DNA of 64,000 bases, taken from contig NZ_QPJJ01000012.1 of the NCBI RefSeq assembly GCF_003337485.1, forward strand, positions 1 through 64,000. The letters run 5' to 3'. This document shows, in pieces, positions 25,667-34,315 of the stretch. Every line of letters starts with the position of its first letter. Positions within the stretch are counted from its first letter, which is position 1. The notes under the pieces are model-generated. The model was not told the origin of the DNA and made no database searches. It saw only the letters and a program-made list of their open reading frames with translations. This stretch comes from Saliterribacillus persicus (GTDB lineage: Bacteria > Bacillota > Bacilli > Bacillales > Amphibacillaceae). A program made the position numbers and the translations under genes.

Positions 25667-26563
25667 ATGAAAGAAATGGAATATCCAATGGATGAATTCT
25701 TTCACTATTTGCAGATAGAACGGGGTTTAGCTGTTAATACGTTAAAATCCTATAAAAGAGATTTACGTATATATTATTTATATTTAAATAAACAGCGCCA
25801 AATAAGTAAATGGGAAAAAGTTGATAGAAATGATGTATTACAATTTTTGTATCATTTAAATGATACAGGGAAATCTACTGCATCTATTGCGAGAATGTTA
25901 TCTACTTTACGATTATATCATCAATTTTTAATCAGAGAATTTCAATACAAGGAAGATCCAACATTACATATTGAAACACCAAAGAAAAAACGATCCTTAC
26001 CTAAAGTTTTGTCTATGACAGAAGTTGAGAAACTATTAGAACTTGCACAAACTGATCCCCTATCGCTAAGAAATAAAGCGATGCTAGAAATGATGTATGC
26101 AACAGGTTTACGTGTGTCTGAATTAGTGGATCTAAAAATGAACGATTTACATCTAAGCATGGGATTTGTTCGATGTTTAGGAAAAGGTGATAAAGAAAGA
26201 ATTGTACCATTAGGCGAACATGCTACGAGTGCTTTAAGCACGTATTTGAATGATAGCAGAGCGCAATTAGTTAAACGAAAGACTAGTGAGTATTTATTTG
26301 TTAATCATCATGGAAATCACTTATCCAGGCAAGGATTCTGGAAAATATTAAGACAAATTACGAAAGAAAAAAATATCCAAAAAGAAATTACACCACATAC
26401 GTTAAGACACTCATTTGCAACCCATTTACTCGAGAATGGAGCAGATTTAAGAGCTGTTCAAGAAATGTTAGGACATGCAGATATATCCACTACACAAATT
26501 TACACACATGTGTCTAAATCAAGGTTAAAAGACGTCTATAAAAGCTATCATCCAAGAGCTTAA
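25667..26563 (+). CDS. xerD: site-specific tyrosine recombinase XerD
   Basis: XerD acts with a partner (XerC or CodV) and FtsK/SpoIIIE at dif to resolve chromosome dimers. The 298-residue protein has the N-terminal SAM-like core-binding domain (1-100). The catalytic residues are all present: Arg149 (ATGLRVSEL), Lys173 (GKGDKERIV), His244 and Arg247 (HTLRHSFATH), His270 (LGHADIS) and Tyr279. Synteny (fur-yqzK-xerD-drm) matches B. subtilis ripX, so it is housekeeping and not an element integrase. It starts two bases after the yqzK stop. Confidence 0.93.
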   Translation: MKEMEYPMDEFFHYLQIERGLAVNTLKSYKRDLRIYYLYLNKQRQISKWEKVDRNDVLQFLYHLNDTGKSTASIARMLSTLRLYHQFLIREFQYKEDPTLHIETPKKKRSLPKVLSMTEVEKLLELAQTDPLSLRNKAMLEMMYATGLRVSELVDLKMNDLHLSMGFVRCLGKGDKERIVPLGEHATSALSTYLNDSRAQLVKRKTSEYLFVNHHGNHLSRQGFWKILRQITKEKNIQKEITPHTLRHSFATHLLENGADLRAVQEMLGHADISTTQIYTHVSKSRLKDVYKSYHPRA

Positions 26564-26568
26564 TATTT

Positions 26569-26605
26569 TAACACGGTCTTTACTAAAATTAGATCGTGTT
26601 TTTTA
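26569..26605 (+). terminator. terminator of xerD
   Basis: AACACGGTCT (26569-26578) pairs with AGATCGTGTT (26590-26599), with one G-T pair, followed by a T-rich run. Confidence 0.8.
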
Positions 26606-26678
26606 TTTAATTTTATTAATATTTTTTTGCATAATCACGCATAATGAAGGGTAATGAGAATAGAGGAGGGATTATTAC

Positions 26679-27851
26679 ATGAATAATTTTAATCGTGTTT
26701 TTTTAATTGTAATGGATTCTGTTGGAATCGGAGAAGCGCCTGATGCTGAACAATTTAATGATAAAGGTGCAGATACCTTAGGTCACATAGCTGCAGAAGT
26801 AAATGGCTTAAATATGCCTACTATCGGTAAACTAGGGTTGAGTAATATAAGGGAAATTAAAGGAATAGACAAAGCAGATACGCCTAAAGCTCATTATACT
26901 AAGATGCAGGAAGCCTCTTTAGGAAAAGATACAATGACAGGACACTGGGAACTAATGGGGTTATATATTGATACTCCTTTTCGAACTTTTGAGACTTTTC
27001 CGGATGAATTAATTCAAATGATCGAAGAAAAAAGTGGAAGAAAAGTGATAGGAAATAAACCAGCCTCTGGAACAGAAATTATTAAAGAATTAGGACAAGA
27101 ACACATGGATACTGGTGCACTAATTGTCTATACTTCGGCAGATTCTGTGTTACAAATTGCAGCACATGAAGATATTGTTCCTATAGAAGAGCAATATGAA
27201 ATCTGTGAATATGTAAGAGAAATTACATTAGATGAAAAGTATATGATTGGACGTATTATAGCTAGACCGTTTATCGGAAATCCTGGAGCTTTTGAACGAA
27301 CGTCAAATCGACATGATTATGCGCTGAAACCTTTTGGTAGAACGGTTATGAATGAATTAAAAGATAGCAATTTTGATTGTTTAGCTATTGGGAAAATTAA
27401 TGATATATATGATGGAGAAGGCGTTACGAAAGCCATTCGTACTACTGACAATGATGATGGCATGGATAAGCTGATTAAATCAATGGATGAAGATTTTACA
27501 GGGTTAAACTTTTTAAATTTAGTAGATTTTGATGCTAAGTTTGGACATCGCAGAGATCCGGTGGGGTATGCGAAAGCATTAGAAGATTTCGATAAACAAT
27601 TACCGGATGTATTGAAAAAATTAAAAGATGACGACCTTTTAATTATAACTGCAGATCATGGTAATGATCCAGTTCATCATGGGACAGATCATACAAGAGA
27701 ATACGTTCCCTTATTAGTACATTATAAAGGAATCGAAAAAGGTATGGAGCTCCCTATTAGAACTACATTTTCTGACGTCGGTGCAACCGTTGCGGATAAT
27801 TTTAAAGTTACAATGCCAAAGTATGGGACAAGCTTTTTAGATAAGTTATAA
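26679..27851 (+). CDS. drm: phosphopentomutase
   Basis: The enzyme interconverts (deoxy)ribose 1-phosphate and 5-phosphate, linking nucleoside phosphorolysis to pentose metabolism. The 390-residue alkaline-phosphatase-superfamily protein has the metal-binding [12 protein letters not shown] at the N-terminus, the active-site [10 protein letters not shown] (phospho-acceptor Thr), [11 protein letters not shown] and TADHGNDP with [22 protein letters not shown] precedes the ATG. It is the first gene of a three-gene salvage operon. Confidence 0.93.
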   Translation: MNNFNRVFLIVMDSVGIGEAPDAEQFNDKGADTLGHIAAEVNGLNMPTIGKLGLSNIREIKGIDKADTPKAHYTKMQEASLGKDTMTGHWELMGLYIDTPFRTFETFPDELIQMIEEKSGRKVIGNKPASGTEIIKELGQEHMDTGALIVYTSADSVLQIAAHEDIVPIEEQYEICEYVREITLDEKYMIGRIIARPFIGNPGAFERTSNRHDYALKPFGRTVMNELKDSNFDCLAIGKINDIYDGEGVTKAIRTTDNDDGMDKLIKSMDEDFTGLNFLNLVDFDAKFGHRRDPVGYAKALEDFDKQLPDVLKKLKDDDLLIITADHGNDPVHHGTDHTREYVPLLVHYKGIEKGMELPIRTTFSDVGATVADNFKVTMPKYGTSFLDKL

Positions 27852-27870
27852 AGAAGAAAGGATGATAAAT

Positions 27871-28698
27871 ATGGATAAAAATAAAGTAGCAGAAGCAGCC
27901 AGCTATTTAACAGAAAATATGAAATCTTCACCCGAAATTGGACTTATATTAGGTTCAGGCTTAGGTGTTTTAGCTGATGAAATAGAAAATGCTATCGTGA
28001 TCGAATATAATGATATCCCTTATTTTCCAATGTCTACTGTTGAAGGACATAAAGGGCAGCTAGTTATTGGAACCATTGAAGGAAAAGATGTTATTGCCAT
28101 GCAAGGGAGGTTTCACTTTTATGAGGGATATTCCCTTCAGGAAGTCACCTTTCCGATACGGGTCATGAAACAAATTGGTGTGGAAAATCTGATTGTAACT
28201 AATGCTGCAGGAGGAATTAACGAAAAACTTAATCCTGGTGATCTTATGCTTATCGAGGACCATATTAATAATTTAGGCACAAATCCTTTAATTGGTAAAA
28301 ATGATAATGAGGCAGGAGATAGATTTCCGGATATGTCTCAGGCTTATGACCGCGAGCTAATCGATTTTGCAGAAAAGATAGCTGGAGACATTGGTTTAAA
28401 TACTAAAAAGGGAGTCTACGTGGCTAACACTGGACCATCATATGAAACCCCAGCGGAAGTAAAAATGCTACGAACGTTAGGCGGTGATGCAGTTGGTATG
28501 TCAACTGTTCCTGAAGTTATTGTAGCAAAACACATGAAAATGGGTGTAATTGGCATTTCTTGCATATCCAATATGGCTGCTGGAATTCTTGATCAGCCTC
28601 TTAGTCATGAGGAAGTAATAGAGACAACAACAAATGTGAGAAGTGATTTCCTTCGTTATGTGAAAGAACTCATAAAATCTTTTCCAGATTCTAAATAA
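27871..28698 (+). CDS. pupG: purine nucleoside phosphorylase (trimeric class)
   Basis: It phosphorolyses (deoxy)guanosine and (deoxy)inosine. From ATG 27871 the protein has 275 residues. Class signatures include [63 protein letters not shown] and [14 protein letters not shown] with the substrate-binding Glu, Met and Asn region. An ATG nine bases upstream overlaps the ribosome binding site and is less likely. It lies 19 bases downstream of drm. Confidence 0.92.
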   Translation: MDKNKVAEAASYLTENMKSSPEIGLILGSGLGVLADEIENAIVIEYNDIPYFPMSTVEGHKGQLVIGTIEGKDVIAMQGRFHFYEGYSLQEVTFPIRVMKQIGVENLIVTNAAGGINEKLNPGDLMLIEDHINNLGTNPLIGKNDNEAGDRFPDMSQAYDRELIDFAEKIAGDIGLNTKKGVYVANTGPSYETPAEVKMLRTLGGDAVGMSTVPEVIVAKHMKMGVIGISCISNMAAGILDQPLSHEEVIETTTNVRSDFLRYVKELIKSFPDSK

Positions 28699-28715
28699 TG
28701 AAAGGAGAGATAAAT

Positions 28716-30020
28716 ATGCGAATGGTTGATATTATAGCAAAAAAAAGAAATAATGAAGAATTAACAAAAGAAGAAATAGAATTTTTTATTAAGGATTATA
28801 TGAGTGAGAAAATCCCTGATTATCAGGTTTCCGCTTTAATGATGGCTATTTATTATCAAGGAATGACATCATCAGAAACTGCGATCTTGACGCAGGCAAT
28901 GGTTGAGTCTGGAGATCAAATAGATCTTTCCTCAATAAAAGGACATAAAGTAGATAAACACTCAACAGGTGGAGTGGGCGACAAAACCACTTTTATTGTA
29001 GCTCCTTTAGTAGCAGCAGCTGGAATACCTGTTGCAAAGATGTCTGGTAGAGGATTGGGTCATACCGGTGGAACTATCGATAAATTAGAAGCTATTCCTG
29101 GCTTTCGTGTTGAATTAACAAATGATGAATTTTTATCTACTGTTAATGAACATAAATTAGCCGTGGTTGGACAAACCGGAAATTTAGCTCCAGCTGACAA
29201 AAAGCTTTATGCATTGAGAGATGTAACTGCAACAGTAGATTCTATTCCTTTAATTGCAAGCTCTATTATGAGTAAAAAGATAGCATCAGGTGCTGATAGC
29301 ATTGTGCTTGACGTTAAAACTGGTTCTGGAGCTTTTATGAAGACGCTCGAAGATTCAAAAGCTCTAGCACACGAAATGGTAAGTATTGGTAACAATCTTG
29401 GCCGAAATACTGTAGCTGTAATCAGTGATATGAATCAGCCCTTAGGCTATGAGATTGGGAATGCGAACGAAATAAAAGAAGCGGTAGAAGTTTTACAAGG
29501 CAAGAAAGTAAATGACTTACGCACATTAGGACTAGAGTTATCTGCACATATGACAATTCTTGCAGGAATTTACTCCACGTATGAAGAAGCAATAAAAGCA
29601 TTAGAAGAACTGATAGATAATGGAAGTGCACTTGAAGCTTTTAAAGGTTTTATAAAAGCTCAAGGTGGAGATATTTCTGTTATAGATGATCTTTCTAAAT
29701 TACCACAAGCAAACTTTGAAATTGAAGTAAAAGCTAAGTCAACTGGGTTTGTTCATGAAATAGATGCAGAGTCTGTTGGAGTTGCTGCCATGTATTTAGG
29801 TGCGGGCAGGGCGACTAAAGATGATCAAATTAATCATTCCGTAGGTATAACTTTAACGAAGAAAATTGGCGATAAAGTTGAAGATGGTGAAGTAATTGCT
29901 ATTCTTCATGCAGATAAGGAAGATGTTACAGATGTAGTTGATAAAATGTTACAGGCTTATACGATTGAGGATAAGCAAGCAGTGCCAAATAAAATGATTT
30001 ATGAGGTAATACGAGATTAG
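28716..30020 (+). CDS. pdp: pyrimidine-nucleoside phosphorylase
   Basis: It phosphorolyses uridine, thymidine and deoxyuridine. From ATG 28716 (AAAGGAGAG upstream) the protein has 434 residues. The family signature lies in [17 protein letters not shown] (phosphate-binding), followed by [28 protein letters not shown] and [13 protein letters not shown], with a C-terminal PYNP domain (about 345-434). In B. subtilis pdp lies elsewhere, with deoC and nupC. Here it completes a local nucleoside salvage operon ending in a terminator. Confidence 0.92.
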   Translation: MRMVDIIAKKRNNEELTKEEIEFFIKDYMSEKIPDYQVSALMMAIYYQGMTSSETAILTQAMVESGDQIDLSSIKGHKVDKHSTGGVGDKTTFIVAPLVAAAGIPVAKMSGRGLGHTGGTIDKLEAIPGFRVELTNDEFLSTVNEHKLAVVGQTGNLAPADKKLYALRDVTATVDSIPLIASSIMSKKIASGADSIVLDVKTGSGAFMKTLEDSKALAHEMVSIGNNLGRNTVAVISDMNQPLGYEIGNANEIKEAVEVLQGKKVNDLRTLGLELSAHMTILAGIYSTYEEAIKALEELIDNGSALEAFKGFIKAQGGDISVIDDLSKLPQANFEIEVKAKSTGFVHEIDAESVGVAAMYLGAGRATKDDQINHSVGITLTKKIGDKVEDGEVIAILHADKEDVTDVVDKMLQAYTIEDKQAVPNKMIYEVIRD

Positions 30021-30050
30021 TTTAATACATCTAAAAAAACAAACGCAAAG

Positions 30051-30084
30051 AGCGACTTCATTTAATTATGAAGTCGTTTTTTTT
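30051..30084 (+). terminator. terminator of the drm-pupG-pdp operon
   Basis: CGACTTCAT (30053-30061) pairs with ATGAAGTCG (30068-30076), followed by eight T residues. Confidence 0.88.
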
Positions 30085-30136
30085 GTGTTTAATGAAAGAT
30101 ATACGGATAAAATGGGAATTAATTTTAACTCTTTTG

Positions 30137-30166
30137 TTATAGAAGCTGTTAAATTTGGAGAAACTA
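30137..30166 (+). promoter_or_regulatory. candidate sigma-F promoter of dacF
   Basis: TTATA (30137-30141) and GGAGAAACTA (30157-30166) are separated by 15 bases. The -10 fits the GGNRANANTW pattern of sigma-F at every position. dacF is a sigma-F gene in B. subtilis. Confidence 0.65.
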
Positions 30167-30192
30167 TTAAACATCAATCATGGAGGTGGATC

Positions 30193-31386
30193 ATGTTTAA
30201 TATTAAAGGGGTTAGCAAATTTTTTGTATTACTTTTCATCATTGCATTTTTACACCTAATTACACAACAAGATGTAAATGCCCAAGTGACTTCTACAAAT
30301 ACAAAACAACCTGAATTAGCGAAGGATGCAAAGTCGGCTATATTAATTGAACAAAGGACTGGAGCGATATTATATGATAAAAAAGCCCATCAAGTGCTTC
30401 CTCCAGCGAGTATGACTAAGTTAATGACACTTTTGTTGATAATGGAAGAATTGGATAAAGAAACAATAACATTAGATGAAAATATACGCGTAAGCGAACA
30501 TGCCGCTTCAATGGGTGGTTCACAAATATTCCTTGAAGCTGGAGAAGAAATGAAAGTAGAAGACTTACTTAAAGGTATTGCAATAGCCTCTGCAAATGAT
30601 GCTAGTGTTGCATTAGCTGAAAGAATAGCAGGAACTGAAGATGCTTTTGTAAAAAAAATGAATCTTAAAGCAAGAGAGTTGGGATTAGAAAATACGAATT
30701 TTAAAAATCCAACAGGACTACCTGCTGCTGAGCATAAAAGTACAGCCTATGACATGGCAATCATCGCTAAGGAATTACTTAATTATAAAGAAATAACTTC
30801 CTACACGGGCAAGTATGAAGACTACTTACGAAAAGGACAAGAAAATGAATTTTGGCTTGTTAATACGAATAAATTAGTGAAGTTTTACGATGGAGTTGAT
30901 GGTTTAAAAACTGGATATACAAACGAAGCGAAGTACTGTTTGACTGCTACAGCCAATAAGAATAATATGCGAACCATTGCGGTTGTTATGGGAGCTGAAA
31001 CATCCAAAGAAAGAAATCAAAGTGTATCAACTTTACTGGATTTTGCCTACCAAAATTATGAAGCCATAAAGCTCTATGAAAAAGGAGATAAAGTAACTGA
31101 TTTAAAAATATTAAAAGCAAAGAAAAACAATTACGATGTAGTTTTAAAAGAAGACATATTTTTAATTCGCAAGAAAGAGGAGAAAAACAACTCATACGAA
31201 ACGAAATGGGAGCTCAGTAAGAATATCGTTCCCCCATTACAGAAAGAAGAAAAAATAGGTATGTTAGGTATATTCCAAGATGGAAAAAAGATAGGAGAAG
31301 GGGAATTAATAGTAGAACAAAAAATAGAAAAAGCAAATTTAATTCAATTATTCAGAACAAGCATGCATGAGTTAATGTTGCGATAA
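30193..31386 (+). CDS. dacF: forespore D-alanyl-D-alanine carboxypeptidase DacF
   Basis: This penicillin-binding carboxypeptidase trims peptide stems and so limits cross-linking of spore peptidoglycan. From ATG 30193 (TGGAGGTGG upstream) it has 397 residues with a signal peptide (about 1-33). The active-site SxxK is in PPASMTKLM, SxN in IASANDASVAL, and KTG in GLKTGYTNEAKYC. The amphipathic C-terminal end probably anchors it to the membrane. The frame is open upstream, but translation there is not supported. Its position directly before spoIIAA is conserved. Confidence 0.9.
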   Translation: MFNIKGVSKFFVLLFIIAFLHLITQQDVNAQVTSTNTKQPELAKDAKSAILIEQRTGAILYDKKAHQVLPPASMTKLMTLLLIMEELDKETITLDENIRVSEHAASMGGSQIFLEAGEEMKVEDLLKGIAIASANDASVALAERIAGTEDAFVKKMNLKARELGLENTNFKNPTGLPAAEHKSTAYDMAIIAKELLNYKEITSYTGKYEDYLRKGQENEFWLVNTNKLVKFYDGVDGLKTGYTNEAKYCLTATANKNNMRTIAVVMGAETSKERNQSVSTLLDFAYQNYEAIKLYEKGDKVTDLKILKAKKNNYDVVLKEDIFLIRKKEEKNNSYETKWELSKNIVPPLQKEEKIGMLGIFQDGKKIGEGELIVEQKIEKANLIQLFRTSMHELMLR

Positions 31387-31415
31387 TTGTAATTAAGTGG
31401 GTTGTTTTTTCTAGT

Positions 31416-31425
31416 TTTGTCGACT
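31416..31425 (+). promoter_or_regulatory. Spo0A binding site (0A box) of the spoIIA operon
   Basis: TTTGTCGACT matches the 0A-box consensus TTTGTCRAAA at eight of ten positions and lies three bases upstream of the sigma-H -35 element. The spoIIA operon is a classic Spo0A~P target. Confidence 0.65.
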
Positions 31426-31428
31426 TGC

Positions 31429-31454
31429 AGGATTTATCGAGCAAAAAAAAGAAA
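31429..31454 (+). promoter_or_regulatory. candidate sigma-H promoter of spoIIA
   Basis: AGGATTT (31429-31435) matches the sigma-H -35 consensus AGGAWWW. GAAA (31451-31454) lies at the expected distance for the GAAT -10 core (15 bases), with one mismatch. Confidence 0.6.
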
Positions 31455-31484
31455 CCTAATTTATAAAGCGAGGAGGGAATATGT

Positions 31485-31838
31485 ATGAATTTATCTATGC
31501 AGTTTGTAAGAATGGAGAATGTCTTAGTCCTTAGATTGGAAGGGGAGCTAGATCATCATGCAGCTATTGAATTAAGAGCAGCTTGGCAAGAACAAATTAG
31601 GGTTCATAAGATTCAGCATACGATTTTAAATTTAGAAAATTTGCATTTTATGGATAGCTCAGGATTAGGTGTTATTTTAGGGCGTTATAAGGAATTAAAG
31701 CAGTTAAATGGAGAGATGGTAATTTGCTCAATAAATCCTGCTGTAAGAAGATTATTTGATATGTCCGGCCTGTTCAAAATTGTCAGATACGAATCTAATG
31801 AACACTTTGCTTTATTAAGTTTGGGGGTTGCATCATGA
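31485..31838 (+). CDS. spoIIAA: anti-sigma F factor antagonist
   Basis: The STAS-domain protein of 117 residues frees sigma-F from SpoIIAB when dephosphorylated. The phosphorylation site is Ser58 in LHFMDSSGLGVILGRY. GAGGAGGG precedes the ATG. It is the first gene of spoIIAA-spoIIAB-sigF, and its stop overlaps the next start (ATGA). Confidence 0.95.
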   Translation: MNLSMQFVRMENVLVLRLEGELDHHAAIELRAAWQEQIRVHKIQHTILNLENLHFMDSSGLGVILGRYKELKQLNGEMVICSINPAVRRLFDMSGLFKIVRYESNEHFALLSLGVAS

Positions 31839-32275
31839 ATAATGAAATGAATATTACATTCAAAAGTATTAGTGCAAATGAAGCTTTTGCTCGCATTTCT
31901 GTTGCTGCTTTTGTATCCTCTTTAGATCCTACTTTAGAAGAAATTAATGAGATAAAAACCGTTGTTTCAGAGGCTGTAACGAATGCAATTATCCACGGTT
32001 ATGAAGAAAATCCGCATCAAACTATAGCTATCACTTGTACACTGTCTGAGGATAATTTAACTGTTATTATAGAAGATTTTGGTTTAGGAATAAATAATAT
32101 AGATTTAGCTAAACAACCATTATATACATCCAAACCAGAATTAGAAAGATCTGGAATGGGATTCACCATTATGGAAAATTTTATGGATAAGGTAGAAATT
32201 CACTCTGTACCTGATGAAGGAACAAAAGTAACGATGGTAAAAGAATTTAAAAAAAGTAAAACGTTGTGCAATTAG
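31835..32275 (+). CDS. spoIIAB: anti-sigma F factor and serine kinase
   Basis: SpoIIAB holds sigma-F inactive and phosphorylates SpoIIAA. The 146-residue GHKL-fold protein shows the N box EAVTNAIIHGYEE near residues 46-58, IEDFGLGI and GMGFTIMENFMD. The length is normal. It starts inside the spoIIAA stop, consistent with coupled translation. Confidence 0.95.
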   Translation: MNNEMNITFKSISANEAFARISVAAFVSSLDPTLEEINEIKTVVSEAVTNAIIHGYEENPHQTIAITCTLSEDNLTVIIEDFGLGINNIDLAKQPLYTSKPELERSGMGFTIMENFMDKVEIHSVPDEGTKVTMVKEFKKSKTLCN

Positions 32276-32283
32276 GTGAGTAT

Positions 32284-33033
32284 ATGAAAATAGATACATC
32301 AATCACCTATAAATCAATGAATGATTATGACGTAAAAAGGCTAATAAAGCAAAGTCAATCAGGAGACCAGGAATCAAGAAATTTTTTAGTTGAACAAAAC
32401 GTAAAGCTTGTATGGTCAGTAGTTCAGCGCTTTTTAAATCGAGGATATGATAGTGAAGATCTTTTCCAAATTGGATGTATAGGTTTGTTAAAATCCATAG
32501 ATAAATTTGATTTAAGCTATGATGTAAAATTTTCAACCTATGCTGTTCCGATGATTATTGGTGAAATTCAGCGATTTATTCGAGATGATGGAACGATCAA
32601 AGTTAGTCGTTCTTTAAAGGAAATCGGAAACAAAGTAAGAAGGAAAAAAGAAGAGTTAACAAAGATATATGGGCGTAATCCAACTATTCATGAAATTGCA
32701 GATCAGCTCCAATTAAGTGTGGAAGATATTTTGCAAGCAGAAGAAGCGATGCGCTCACCCCAGTCCATTCACGAGACTATATTTGAAAATGATGGTGATC
32801 CAATAACTTTATTGGACCAGATTGCAGATACTGACAAACCTTGGTTTGATAAATTCATCATGGAAGAAGTAATAAAAAAATTAAATGATAGAGAAAGACT
32901 AATTGTTTATCTTAGATATTATAAGGATAAAACGCAGACTGAAGTAGCTACTCGGTTGGGAATCTCACAAGTACAGGTTTCAAGATTAGAGAAAAAAATA
33001 TTAGAGGACATTAAGCAGGAATTGTTAGAGTAG
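32284..33033 (+). CDS. sigF: RNA polymerase sigma-F
   Basis: Sigma-F is the first forespore-specific sigma factor. From ATG 32284 (TTAGGTGAG upstream) it has 249 residues. Region 2 includes LVWSVVQRFLNRGYDSEDLFQIGCIGLL and FSTYAVPMIIGEIQRF. Region 4 includes RERLIVYLRYYKDKTQTEVATRLGISQVQVSRLEKKIL. A GTG at 32266 is in frame but inside spoIIAB and less likely. A hairpin terminator follows. Confidence 0.95.
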   Translation: MKIDTSITYKSMNDYDVKRLIKQSQSGDQESRNFLVEQNVKLVWSVVQRFLNRGYDSEDLFQIGCIGLLKSIDKFDLSYDVKFSTYAVPMIIGEIQRFIRDDGTIKVSRSLKEIGNKVRRKKEELTKIYGRNPTIHEIADQLQLSVEDILQAEEAMRSPQSIHETIFENDGDPITLLDQIADTDKPWFDKFIMEEVIKKLNDRERLIVYLRYYKDKTQTEVATRLGISQVQVSRLEKKILEDIKQELLE

Positions 33034-33094
33034 AGTTATAAAATTTCAGATTAATAAATATATACATTAATCACTTTATTTAGATTCAAAGATT

Positions 33095-33137
33095 AAAAAG
33101 CATTTTTTATCAAATATGATAAAAGATGCTTTTTTAT
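33095..33137 (+). terminator. terminator of the spoIIA operon
   Basis: A hairpin built on AAAAAGCAT and ATGCTTTTT arms, with an inner TTTATCA/TGATAAA stem, is followed by a T-run. Confidence 0.8.
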
Positions 33138-33167
33138 ATTTCTTTTTTAAATGCTTAAACCACCTAT

Positions 33168-33196
33168 GTATGAATTTATTTTTATTTCACATACTA
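33168..33196 (+). promoter_or_regulatory. candidate sigma-G promoter of the spoVA operon
   Basis: GTATG (33168-33172) and CATACTA (33190-33196) are separated by 17 bases and match the sigma-G pattern (GNATR, CATNMTA) well. spoVA is a sigma-G operon in B. subtilis. Confidence 0.75.
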
Positions 33197-33239
33197 AAGC
33201 TTAACATTTCAAAAGCTTAGATGGATGAGGTGGATTCTC

Positions 33240-33851
33240 TTGAACCAGAAAATTTATATAAGGCTAAAAAAGAAAATTAGAATGAAAAAAAAAGGAATGC
33301 TCTATTTAAAAGACGTCTCTTTCATAACTGGTGATAGTGATTTAATGAAAAATATAGCGCTTCTTCCAATTTATCAAGTAGAGGATAAGGATAAAAATGT
33401 AGTTGTATTAGATCATTACCAGCTATTAAAACATATACTTTCTGTTCACAAAAATATAACAATAGAATTTCTTGGGCCTACACAAGTTATTATCGAAATT
33501 ATAAAAGACAACAAAAAAATGCCTGTGTTAAACATTATAATTATTTGGATTTTATTATTTATTGGTTCAGCGATGGCTATTATGAATTTTCATTATGATG
33601 TGAGCATGCAGCCGGTGCATCAACAGTTATTTTTTTTACTTACAAATAAGGAAGTAGCTCAACCATTATGGATACAAGTTCCGTATTCTATTGGATTAGG
33701 CGTAGGTATGATTCTATTCTTTAATCATATTTTCAGAAAAAGAATAAATGAAGAGCCCAGTCCACTTGAAATTGAGATGTTCAAATATCAACAAGATTTA
33801 GATGATTACTATGTCATACATGAAAACAAGATAAATAATCCTCATGATTGA
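33240..33851 (+). CDS. spoVAA: stage V sporulation protein AA
   Basis: SpoVAA is part of the machinery for dipicolinic acid uptake into spores. From the TTG at 33240 (GATGAGGTGG upstream) it has 203 residues. The N-terminal half is soluble (ALLPIYQVEDKDKNVVVLD). Two membrane helices follow (about 102-122 and 150-168), then the conserved tail NHIFRKRINEEPSPLEIEMF. An ATG at 33225 is too close to the ribosome binding site. It overlaps spoVAB by eight bases. Confidence 0.9.
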   Translation: MNQKIYIRLKKKIRMKKKGMLYLKDVSFITGDSDLMKNIALLPIYQVEDKDKNVVVLDHYQLLKHILSVHKNITIEFLGPTQVIIEIIKDNKKMPVLNIIIIWILLFIGSAMAIMNFHYDVSMQPVHQQLFFLLTNKEVAQPLWIQVPYSIGLGVGMILFFNHIFRKRINEEPSPLEIEMFKYQQDLDDYYVIHENKINNPHD

Positions 33852-34281
33852 AATGATATTTGTATATGCGACATTAATTTTGATTGGACTAGGTTCTGGA
33901 TTAATTGTAGGTTCAGGATATGTGGCTGTTATTACTGTACTAGGTATTATTCCACGTTTAACACAAATAAGTAAAACAAATAGAGCGTTACGTTATTATC
34001 AATGGTCAGTTATTTTTGGGGCGCTATTGGGGGTGTATTTTTCCATAACAACTATAGGTTTATCTTTACCTATATTTATTAGTATTGTTTGGGGATTTAC
34101 ACATGGTATTTTTATTGGAATGCTCGCTGCAGCATTGACAGAAGTTTTAAATGTTTTTCCAATATTAATGAAAAGAATAAGAATGCGGGGTAATTTATTA
34201 ATCCTCTTAATGGCAATCGTACTTGGAAAAATACTGGGTTCACTATTTCACTGGGTTATTTTTGTGAATTGGATGGAGTAA
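33844..34281 (+). CDS. spoVAB: stage V sporulation protein AB
   Basis: This 145-residue membrane protein has four hydrophobic helices. Family blocks include GLGSGLIVGSGYVAVITVLGIIPRL near the N-terminus and TEVLNVFPILMKRI. It acts with SpoVAA in the spore inner membrane, and the precise role is unknown. In B. subtilis it is followed by spoVAC, spoVAD and spoVAE; here spoVAF comes next. Confidence 0.9.
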   Translation: MIEMIFVYATLILIGLGSGLIVGSGYVAVITVLGIIPRLTQISKTNRALRYYQWSVIFGALLGVYFSITTIGLSLPIFISIVWGFTHGIFIGMLAAALTEVLNVFPILMKRIRMRGNLLILLMAIVLGKILGSLFHWVIFVNWME

Positions 34282-34315
34282 TAACGATAAAATTATGATT
34301 TATGAGGTGTTATCA

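Noticed and set aside
25667-26563. Tyrosine recombinase as a mobile-element integrase related to the spo0A insertion
   Set aside because: Synteny, length and motifs identify housekeeping XerD, and no element boundaries surround it.
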